From Gymnodinialimonas ceratoperidinii (GTDB taxonomy: Bacteria > Pseudomonadota > Alphaproteobacteria > Rhodobacterales > Rhodobacteraceae), in the NCBI RefSeq assembly GCF_019297855.1, contig NZ_CP079194.1:3459501-3523500 (forward strand): 64,000 nucleotides of DNA, read 5' to 3'. This document shows, piece after piece, positions 51,050-58,259 of this stretch (its first letter is position 1; each line of letters opens with the position of its first letter). The position numbers and the translations under genes were made by a program. The notes under the pieces were generated by a model. That model saw nothing but the letters and a program-made list of their open reading frames with translations. It made no database searches and was not told the origin of the DNA.

Positions 51050-52390
51050 TCAGCGCAGGATCGGCACGGCGGGCGCGCCGGGATGGCGGTCCAGCGCGGC
51101 CGGGCGCGGGCCGCCAGTGGCCCAGTCGAGCAGCTCAACGGTGTGCACGATCGGCACCGGGGTCGCGCTGCCGATCTGCATCATGCAACCAATGTTTCCG
51201 GCGGAGATGATGTCGGGGCGCAGCGCCTCCAGCGTCTCCACCTTGCGGGCCTTGAGTTGGCCGGAAATCTCCGGCTGCATCAGGTTGTAGGTGCCCGCAG
51301 AGCCGCAACACAGGTGGCTGTCGGCGGGCTCGAGCACGGTGAAACCTGCGCGCTTGAGAAGCTGCTTCGGCAGGGTCTTGATCTGCTGGCCATGCTGGAG
51401 CGAGCAGGCGGCGTGGTAAGCGACCTTGATGTCGGTGCCCGGTTTCTCGATGCTCGCGTCGGTCACGAGGTCGGCGAGAACCTCGCTGATGTCGTGGGCG
51501 ATCCCGGCGACTGCGGCGGCATCCTCGGCCAGATAGGCATCCTCGCGGAACATGTGGCCGTAGTCCTTCACCGTCGTGCCGCAGCCCGACGTGTTGATCA
51601 CGATGGCGTCGAGCCCCTTGCCCCGCATCTCGGCCGCCCAGGCCCGGATGTTCCGCGCGGCGGTGGCGTGGCTTTCGCGGGTCTTGCCCATGTGATGGGT
51701 CAGCGCCCCGCAGCAGCCCGCGCCCTCGGCCACCACCACCTCGGCCCCCAGGCGCGTGAGCACCCGGATCGTGGCATCGTTGATATCGGTGTTGAGCGCC
51801 TTTTGCGCGCAGCCCGTCATCAGGGCCACACGCAGCTTTTTCGCCGGTCCCGGGTTGGTCGCTGGAAAGGTCTGCGGGTCGTCGTTGCGGCTGACCGGAG
51901 GAATATGATCCGGGGCCATCGCCAGCATCGCCCGCAGGCGCGCGTCCGGCATCAGCCTCGCGAACGGGCGCGCAATCCGAGCGCCGAGCAGGGCGAGCCG
52001 GAACCGCATCGGATAGGGCAGGATCCGCGCCAGCGTCCAGCGCAGCAGCCGCTCTCCCCACGGTCGTTTGTAGGTCTGCTCGATATATTCCCGCGCGTGA
52101 TCCACGAGGTGCATGTAATGCACCCCCGACGGACAGGTCGTCATGCAGGCGAGGCAGGACAGGCACCGGTCCACGTGTTTGACCGTCTTCTCGTCCGCCG
52201 GGCGCCCGGCTTCCAGCATGTCCTTGATCAGGTAAATGCGGCCGCGCGGGCTGTCGAGTTCATCGCCGAGGACCTGGTAGGTCGGACAGGTGGCGGTGCA
52301 GAACCCACAGTGGACACAGGTCCGCAGGATCTCGTTCGAGCGCGCGGTGGCGGGGTCGCGCAATTGCTCGGGCGTGAATGTCGTCTGCAT
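51050..52390 (-). CDS. glcF: Glycolate oxidase iron-sulfur subunit
   Basis: A 446-residue electron-transfer subunit of the membrane-associated glycolate oxidase. Two 4Fe-4S motifs near the N-terminus (C-V-H-C-G-F-C-T-A-T-C-P at 25-36; C-L-S-C-L-A-C-M-T-T-C-P near 75) and two C-terminal CCG domains (A-G-C-C-G-A-L; H-L-C-C-G-S-A-G). Follows glcE by 1 bp. Confidence 0.95.
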   Translation of the reverse strand: MQTTFTPEQLRDPATARSNEILRTCVHCGFCTATCPTYQVLGDELDSPRGRIYLIKDMLEAGRPADEKTVKHVDRCLSCLACMTTCPSGVHYMHLVDHAREYIEQTYKRPWGERLLRWTLARILPYPMRFRLALLGARIARPFARLMPDARLRAMLAMAPDHIPPVSRNDDPQTFPATNPGPAKKLRVALMTGCAQKALNTDINDATIRVLTRLGAEVVVAEGAGCCGALTHHMGKTRESHATAARNIRAWAAEMRGKGLDAIVINTSGCGTTVKDYGHMFREDAYLAEDAAAVAGIAHDISEVLADLVTDASIEKPGTDIKVAYHAACSLQHGQQIKTLPKQLLKRAGFTVLEPADSHLCCGSAGTYNLMQPEISGQLKARKVETLEALRPDIISAGNIGCMMQIGSATPVPIVHTVELLDWATGGPRPAALDRHPGAPAVPILR

Positions 52391-52391
52391 G

Positions 52392-53549
52392 TCAGGCGCC
52401 TCTCATCAGGCCGGGGTTCAGGATCGCGCGCGGGTCGAACCGGGCGCGAATGCCGCAGGACAGCGCGGCGATGCCGGGGGCTTCCGGCTGGAACACCGGT
52501 ACGGATTTTCGCAGCACGGCGGGGGCCTTGATCAGCGTCGCGTGACCCCGTGACGGGGTGCTGCCCACGGCGTGCTGCAATGCCAGATGCGCGCGGGCCT
52601 GATCCTCCGCCGTGGAGTCTGCCGCTGAGGCAAACCACATCAGCCCGCCGCCCCAGTCGAGCAGTAGCGCGCCGCCGAATTCGGCTAGATGCGCCTCGGC
52701 CAAAGCGGGCGCATCGCCCGGCGCAACCGAGACTCGCGTGACAGCAGCGGACGCCGCGAAATCCGCCACATCTGTGATCTTTCGCCAGATCGCCTCGGAG
52801 GCGTCGTGATCCAGAACGCTCACCTCGCCGCGCGGCGCAAGCAAATCACTCAACTGCCGGGCGCGGTACGCGACAGAGGCCTCGAAACCCTCGATCCGCA
52901 GGCAGGTGTCGCCCCTCCGCGCCGCCGCGCCGGTCACCTCGAAAGGAGAGCCCAGCGCCGCCGACATCGCCGCCACGCTCTCGCTCAACGAAAGCTCATG
53001 CAGAACCACGGTGGCGGAAATCTCGGGCCGCGGCAGCACCTTCAGGGAGACCTCGCTGAGCACGCCGAGCGTCCCGTAGGCGCCCGCCATCAGTTTCACC
53101 AAATCATAGCCGGTGACATTCTTCATCACCCGCCCGCCATTCTTCAGGACTTGCCCGCTGCCATCGACAAACCGCACCCCCAGAAGATGATCGCGACAGG
53201 CGCCGACAGCAATGCGCCGCGCGCCGCTCGCGTTGGTCGCCACAACCCCGCCCAGCGTCGGCGCGCCCGTGGACCCGAGCAGCGCCCGGTGGTCCATCGG
53301 CTCGAACGCCAGCCTCTGGTTCTCGGCCGCCAAAACCGCTTTGATCTCGGCCAGCGGCGTACCCGCGCCAGCCACCAGCGTCAGCGCCCCCGGCTCGTAT
53401 AACGATATCCCCGAGAGCCCCGCCGTCGACAGAACCTCCCCTTCAACCGGCACGCCGATGTCGCGGGTGCCACCGCCCACGATCCGCAACGGCCCGGAAG
53501 CGCCCCGCACCATCTCCGCCAGTTCGTTTTCGTCCGCAGGGCTCAACAT
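52392..53549 (-). CDS. glcE: Glycolate oxidase subunit GlcE (FAD-binding)
   Basis: A 385-residue FAD-binding subunit. The FAD domain shows L-R-I-V-G-G-G-T-R at residues 20-28, L-G-S-T-G-A-P-T-L-G-G-V-V-A-T-N-A-S-G near 90-108 and N-V-T-G-Y-D-L-V-K-L. It needs GlcD and GlcF for activity. The gap to glcD (99 bp) is filled by a dispersed repeat. Confidence 0.95.
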   Translation of the reverse strand: MLSPADENELAEMVRGASGPLRIVGGGTRDIGVPVEGEVLSTAGLSGISLYEPGALTLVAGAGTPLAEIKAVLAAENQRLAFEPMDHRALLGSTGAPTLGGVVATNASGARRIAVGACRDHLLGVRFVDGSGQVLKNGGRVMKNVTGYDLVKLMAGAYGTLGVLSEVSLKVLPRPEISATVVLHELSLSESVAAMSAALGSPFEVTGAAARRGDTCLRIEGFEASVAYRARQLSDLLAPRGEVSVLDHDASEAIWRKITDVADFAASAAVTRVSVAPGDAPALAEAHLAEFGGALLLDWGGGLMWFASAADSTAEDQARAHLALQHAVGSTPSRGHATLIKAPAVLRKSVPVFQPEAPGIAALSCGIRARFDPRAILNPGLMRGA

Positions 53550-53560
53550 GCCGCCTGCTC

Positions 53561-53635
53561 CTTCATCTTGGTAAATACACCTCCGGGGGGCGGGCGCCTC
53601 TTCCGCAGGAAGAGGGGCACGGGGGGCTGGCCCCC
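53561..53635 (-). repeat. Dispersed intergenic element, copy 9 (full), inside the glc operon
   Basis: On the minus strand: GGGGGCCAGCCCCC region (53635-53621), hairpin CCTCTTCC / GGAAGAGG (53615-53597), then CCCCCGGAGGTGTAT and CCAAGATGAAG. It begins 14 bases after the glcD stop and ends 12 bases before glcE, reading with the operon. Confidence 0.88.
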
Positions 53636-53648
53636 TCCCTCACCCGCC

Positions 53649-55094
53649 TCAGGCGGCCACGTCACGGGTCCGGCGCCCTTCCGAGGCCGCCAGCGGAAAC
53701 ACCTTCGCCGGGTTCAGCAACCACGCCGGGTCGAACACATCCTTCACCGCCATCTGCGCCTCCAGATCCGCCTCCGTGAACTGCGCCCCCATCAGGTCTC
53801 GCTTCTCCACGCCCACGCCGTGTTCCCCGGTCAGGCAGCCGCCCACCTCGACACAGAGCCGCAGGATATCCGCCCCGCATTGCTCGCAGAGCGCCAGATC
53901 GCCGGGCTTGTTGGCATCGAACATGATCAGCGGATGCATGTTGCCGTCGCCCGCATGGAAGACGTTGCCGACCTTCAGGCCGTAGCCCTCCGAGATTTCC
54001 TTGATGCCCGTCAGCACCCGCGGCAACTCACCCACCGGGATGGTCCCGTCGAGGCACATGTAGTCCGCCACCTGCCCCACGGCCCCGAAGGCGCTCTTGC
54101 GGCCAAGCCAGATCCGCGCCGCTTCCTCTTCGGTCTGCGCCTCGCGGAAATCCACCGGGTCGTGAGACTGCGCGATGCGCTTGATCAGCATCAGCTGCGC
54201 GTCGATCTCCGCCGCGCTGCCCTCCACCTCGACGATCAGCACCGCGTCGCAATCGGGATAGCCCGCGTGGGCATGGTTCTCGGCCAGCTCAAGGATCGGA
54301 CGGTCCATGAACTCGATCGCCACCGGCAGGACCCCCGCCTTGATGATGTCGCTGACGCAAGCGCCCGCCACCTCGTTGCTGTCGAACCCGATGAGCACGG
54401 GCCGCGCGCCCTCGGGCTTGCGCAGGATCCGCAATGTCGCCTCGGTCACGACCCCCAATTGCCCCTCCGATCCACAGATCAGCCCGAGCAGGTCATAGCC
54501 GCCACTGTCGAGATGGGCGCCGCCGATCTCCAGTACCTCCCCCGCCATGGTCACCATGGTGACGCCGAGAAGGTTGTTCGTGGTGACACCATATTTCAGG
54601 CAATGGGCCCCGCCCGAGTTCATCGCGATGTTGCCCGCGATGGCGCAGGCCAGCTGCGAGGACGGATCGGGCGCGTAGAAGAAATCCTCCTCCTCCACCG
54701 CCCCGGTGACCGACAGGTTCGTGCGTCCCGTCTGCACCCGGATCACCCGGTTCTCATAGTCCGTCTCCAGCACCCGGTTCATCCGTGCCACGCCGAGGAT
54801 CACGCAATCGGCCGTCGGCAGCGCGCCACCGGCCAGCGACGTCCCCGAGCCGCGCGGCACCACGGGCACGCCCTCCGCATGGCAAATCTTCAACACGGCC
54901 GCCACTTCCTCGGTGGTCGAGGGCAGCACCACGGCCAGCGGCGGGCATTTGTAGGCGGTCAGCGCGTCACATTCATAAGCGCGGGTCTGGGTCTCGTCAT
55001 GGATCACCGCCGAGCCCGGCAGGACGGCCTGCAACAGCCCCACGATCCGCGCCTTCCGCGCGATGACGCGCGCGTTCGGTTCTGGCATCCGCAT
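53649..55094 (-). CDS. glcD: Glycolate oxidase catalytic subunit GlcD
   Basis: A 481-residue FAD-linked 2-hydroxyacid dehydrogenase oxidising glycolate to glyoxylate. FAD-binding P-R-G-S-G-T-S-L-A-G-G-A near residue 80, A-I-A-G-N-I-A-M-N-S-G-G-A-H, and the C-terminal G-D-G-N-M-H-P and G-E-H-G-V-G-V-E-K-R motifs. GGGGGAG five bases before the ATG at 55094 decides the start. First gene of glcD-glcE-glcF; no regulator of the GlcC type is adjacent. Confidence 0.96.
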   Translation of the reverse strand: MRMPEPNARVIARKARIVGLLQAVLPGSAVIHDETQTRAYECDALTAYKCPPLAVVLPSTTEEVAAVLKICHAEGVPVVPRGSGTSLAGGALPTADCVILGVARMNRVLETDYENRVIRVQTGRTNLSVTGAVEEEDFFYAPDPSSQLACAIAGNIAMNSGGAHCLKYGVTTNNLLGVTMVTMAGEVLEIGGAHLDSGGYDLLGLICGSEGQLGVVTEATLRILRKPEGARPVLIGFDSNEVAGACVSDIIKAGVLPVAIEFMDRPILELAENHAHAGYPDCDAVLIVEVEGSAAEIDAQLMLIKRIAQSHDPVDFREAQTEEEAARIWLGRKSAFGAVGQVADYMCLDGTIPVGELPRVLTGIKEISEGYGLKVGNVFHAGDGNMHPLIMFDANKPGDLALCEQCGADILRLCVEVGGCLTGEHGVGVEKRDLMGAQFTEADLEAQMAVKDVFDPAWLLNPAKVFPLAASEGRRTRDVAA

Positions 55095-55236
55095 CGGAAC
55101 TCCCCCTCCCCCTGCCACCCGCGATACGGGCGAATTGGTAAAATAATATAACCAATACCCCCGCATGACAAATGTTTTCACGCGAGCGCCCCGTGCGATC
55201 TTGCGGCTGCGCGCGTTCCTGCCCAGAAGAGAGCCC

Positions 55237-55647
55237 ATGGAATGGGTCAAAGTCTTGCACCTGCTGTGCGTCCTGGGATGGATGACCGGCATCTTCGCCG
55301 CCCCGCGCGCGCTGATCTTCTGGAAACGCGAATGGGCCGCCAGCGGCAGCTTCGGCCCCACCGGCGATCTCACCATCCGCATCTATCGCTTCTCGCTCGG
55401 CCTCGGCGTTATCGCCGTGCTCTCCGGCCTCTACCTCGCGCACCTCTGGGGCTGGCCCACGTGGTCCCTGACGAAGCTCGGCCTCGTGATCCTGCTCGCC
55501 GCCCATTACGCCTGGACTGGCCGCCTGATCCTGCGCGCCCGCAAAGGCATCTTCGAGCAATCCGACCGCTGGCTGCGCGTCTATAACGAGATCAGCGTCT
55601 TCGCCGTGATCGGCATCCTGATCCTCGTGGTCTACAAACCGTTCTGA
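55237..55647 (+). CDS. HemJ/CopD-like integral membrane protein
   Basis: A 136-residue protein with four helices. W-V-K-V-L-H-L-L-C-V-L-G-W-M-T-G-I-F-A-A-P-R at the N-terminus, K-L-G-L-V and H-Y-A-W-T in the middle resemble the HemJ (UPF0093)/CopD family, with a histidine in helix 1 and one in helix 3 that could bind haem. HemJ is an oxygen-independent protoporphyrinogen oxidase; whether this is HemJ proper is not certain. The ATG at 55237 follows AGAAGAGAG. Confidence 0.72.
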   Translation: MEWVKVLHLLCVLGWMTGIFAAPRALIFWKREWAASGSFGPTGDLTIRIYRFSLGLGVIAVLSGLYLAHLWGWPTWSLTKLGLVILLAAHYAWTGRLILRARKGIFEQSDRWLRVYNEISVFAVIGILILVVYKPF

Positions 55648-55709
55648 GCGCCCGCCCCTCACGGCCTCGTGTCGTGCAAGCCGCGCCCCTGCCGACTATC
55701 CTCACGCCC

Positions 55710-56066
55710 ATGCGATACCTGATCCCCCTCCTCCTCGCGGCCGCCCCGGCAGGCGCAGACCCGGCCGAGATCGTCGACGTCACCGCCACCCCCGCCGCCA
55801 ATGGCTGGCGCTTCGAGGTCACCCTCGCCCATGGCGACACCGGCTGGGAGGACTACGCCGACGGCTGGCGCGTCGAACTGGCCGACGGCACGATCCTCGC
55901 GACCCGCGTCCTCGCGCACCCGCATGTGGAGGAACAACCCTTCACCCGCGCCACCAGCGGCGTCACCATTCCCGACGAGACGACCGAAGTCTTCATCCGC
56001 AGCAGCACCAACACGCAGGGCTGGGCCGAAACCACCACGCAAGCCCCCCTGCCGCGCCCGGAATAA
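55710..56066 (+). CDS. Secreted hypothetical protein, 118 aa
   Basis: Not recognised by name. Signal peptide M-R-Y-L-I-P-L-L-L-A-A-A-P-A-G-A-D (cut near residue 16), then a beta-rich domain with G-W-R-F-E-V-T-L-A-H-G-D-T-G-W-E-D-Y-A-D-G-W and the histidines H-P-H-V-E-E-Q-P-F. The two His and the acidic residues might bind metal. It lies 62 bp after the HemJ-like gene and may be cotranscribed. Confidence 0.72.
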   Translation: MRYLIPLLLAAAPAGADPAEIVDVTATPAANGWRFEVTLAHGDTGWEDYADGWRVELADGTILATRVLAHPHVEEQPFTRATSGVTIPDETTEVFIRSSTNTQGWAETTTQAPLPRPE

Positions 56067-56101
56067 CGCACCCCGCCCGCCGCTCAAGCGCGCCGCCGCC
56101 C

Positions 56102-56124
56102 CTTCATCTTTTCCCAAATACGGA
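56102..56124 (-). repeat. Dispersed intergenic element, copy 10 (degenerate tail)
   Basis: On the minus strand TCCGTATTTGGGAAAAGATG then AAG: a diverged tail. No palindrome nearby. It lies between convergent genes. Confidence 0.5.
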
Positions 56125-56186
56125 CAAACCCGCCCTCTCCCCGCACGCATCACCCGCGTCACCCGCGCGCCATGCGCGGTGACAGC

Positions 56187-58259
56187 CTACTGACGCCCTT
56201 CGCGCAGCCATCCGGCCAGCATCAGGCCCGCCGCCAGGATCAGGAAAATCCACGCCCGGATGAACGGCGTCACGGTCACGTCGGTCGTCACATAGGCCTC
56301 CCGCGTGGTCAGCCCGAGCCAGCCGCGGCCGTTGGCGCTGCGGCCCTCCGAGACGCGGCGCAGGTCGGGAAGGCCCTCTTCCAGCCGTACCGACCGCCCG
56401 CCGCTGGCGTCGAGCAGCGGCTCCAGGGTCTCGCTACCCGCGATTGTCACCTCGAACTCCCGCGGCGCGGCGGGGCCGAGCGCGATGACCCGCTCGCGGT
56501 CGCCTTCCACCAGCCGGTAGAGCCCCTGCGCCTCGCCCTCGATCTGCGCCGAAAACGCGCCGGGCGCAGTCTCTTCCAGCATCACTTCAAGCTCTTCGCC
56601 CTCGGGCGTGGTCACGATGACCGAGCCGACGTCATCGGCGAGCGTCCGGCGGGTGATGGTGATGGTCTGACCATCGACCTCGGCCACCAGCGCCTCTTCC
56701 TCGAGGTCCGGCTCGCCCATCATCCAGTGGGCCAGCCGACGCAGCAGTTCCAACTGCGGGCCGCCGCCCTCGTAGCCGCGATCCCAGAGCCAAGCGTGAT
56801 CCGAGGCCAGCAGCGCCACGCGGCCCTCGCCCACCCGGTCGAGCATCAGGAGCGGCGCACCGTCCGCGCCTTCCATCACCGTCTGTCCACCCTGCTGCGA
56901 CAGCTCGATCTGGCGCAGCCAGCGGCCCCAGGGCGCCTCGCTTTCCGGCAGGGGCGTGTGCTCTGTTTCCAGCCCCGTCGTCACCGGATGCCGCGCCCCC
57001 AACGCGCTGATCGTGGGCAGGTAGGGCTGCTCGATCACCCGCGCCGTGGGGCGGCCGGGCAGGATGTCCGCCAGCGGCGTGCGGTAGAGAGAGGAGGCCC
57101 CCGCGAAGTCCGGCCCCGCCGCCACCAGAAGCGCGCCGCCGTCTTCCACGTAGCGGCGGATGTTGTCGATGTAGACCATCGGCAGGATGCCCCGGCGCTG
57201 GTAGCGGTCGAAGATGATCAGGTCGAAATCGTCGACCCGCTCCATGAACAATTCCCGCGTCGGAAAGGCGATCAGCGACAGCTCGCCCACCGGCACGCCG
57301 TCCTGCCGGTCGGGAGGCCGCAGGATGGTGAAATGCACAAGGTCCACCGACGGATCGGACTTCAGCAGGTTGCGCCAGGTGCGCTGGCCCGGATGCGGCT
57401 CGCCCGAGACCAGCAGCACCCGCAGCCGGTCGCGGATGCCGTTGATCTGCACCACGGCGGCGTTGTTGCGGGTGGTCAGCTCGCCCTCGGCCTCCGGCAC
57501 AGTGAACTGGATCACGTTCTGCCCCGCGTGCTCCAGCGTGAGCGGCAGCTCGAGGCTCTCGCCCACCGGCACCACGTAGGTCTGCGGCGCGCCGCCATCG
57601 ATGGCGATGACGATCTGCGAGCGGCCCTCCAGCCCGGCGGGCACGGCGCCCTGATCCTCCAGACGGATCGTCAGCAAAAGCTCTTCGCCGATGATGCCGA
57701 AGGCCGGCGCGGTCTCGACGACAAGGCGGCGGTCCCAGTCTGTATCGTATCCGGTGATCAGCGCATGGATCGGCGCGGGCATGTCAGGGACCAGTTCCGG
57801 ATCATGCAGCCGCCCGTCGGTGATCAGCAAAGCACCCGCGATCCGGGCGCGCGGCTCTTCCGCCATCAGCCGTTGCAACTCGGTCATCAGGAGCGTGCCG
57901 GCATTGTCCTCGGCGTCCCCCACCCGCGCCACGCGCGTCTCCATCCCGAGCGCCGCAACCTCGGCCTCCAGCGCCGCCAGTGCCTCGGCAGTCTGCGCCG
58001 GACGGTCGGCGATCCGCTGGCTGGCGCTTTCATCAACGACCAGCAGAACGATGTCGGAAAGCGGTTCGCGCTCCTCCGATTGCAGCGACGGGTTGACCAG
58101 CGCCAGCAACAGCACCAGCCCGGCCAGAAGCCGGTAGGGCCAGCCCGCCAGCCCGCGCCAGATCGACAGGGCGAGGATCAGCACCAGCGCCGCGCCGAGG
58201 GCGTAGACCACCGGCCAGTCGAGATGCGGGTCGAAGAGGATCTGGCTTGCCATATTCAC
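56187..58259 (-). CDS. Large membrane protein with glutamine-amidotransferase-like domain
   Basis: A 690-residue protein: two N-terminal helices (about residues 13-52), a long periplasmic part, and a C-terminal helix (W-I-F-L-I-L-A-A-G-L-M-L-A). The middle has a class I amidotransferase-like fold (V-L-L-V-S-G-E-P-H-P-G near 278, D-L-I-I-F-D-R-Y-Q, Y-V-E-D-G-G-A-L-L-V-A-A-G-P) without the catalytic Cys, so it is structural or binding. Last gene of the MoxR operon, overlapping the DUF4159 gene by 4 bp. Function unknown; likely part of a membrane complex assembled with the AAA+ protein. Confidence 0.82.
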   Translation of the reverse strand: MNMASQILFDPHLDWPVVYALGAALVLILALSIWRGLAGWPYRLLAGLVLLLALVNPSLQSEEREPLSDIVLLVVDESASQRIADRPAQTAEALAALEAEVAALGMETRVARVGDAEDNAGTLLMTELQRLMAEEPRARIAGALLITDGRLHDPELVPDMPAPIHALITGYDTDWDRRLVVETAPAFGIIGEELLLTIRLEDQGAVPAGLEGRSQIVIAIDGGAPQTYVVPVGESLELPLTLEHAGQNVIQFTVPEAEGELTTRNNAAVVQINGIRDRLRVLLVSGEPHPGQRTWRNLLKSDPSVDLVHFTILRPPDRQDGVPVGELSLIAFPTRELFMERVDDFDLIIFDRYQRRGILPMVYIDNIRRYVEDGGALLVAAGPDFAGASSLYRTPLADILPGRPTARVIEQPYLPTISALGARHPVTTGLETEHTPLPESEAPWGRWLRQIELSQQGGQTVMEGADGAPLLMLDRVGEGRVALLASDHAWLWDRGYEGGGPQLELLRRLAHWMMGEPDLEEEALVAEVDGQTITITRRTLADDVGSVIVTTPEGEELEVMLEETAPGAFSAQIEGEAQGLYRLVEGDRERVIALGPAAPREFEVTIAGSETLEPLLDASGGRSVRLEEGLPDLRRVSEGRSANGRGWLGLTTREAYVTTDVTVTPFIRAWIFLILAAGLMLAGWLREGRQ

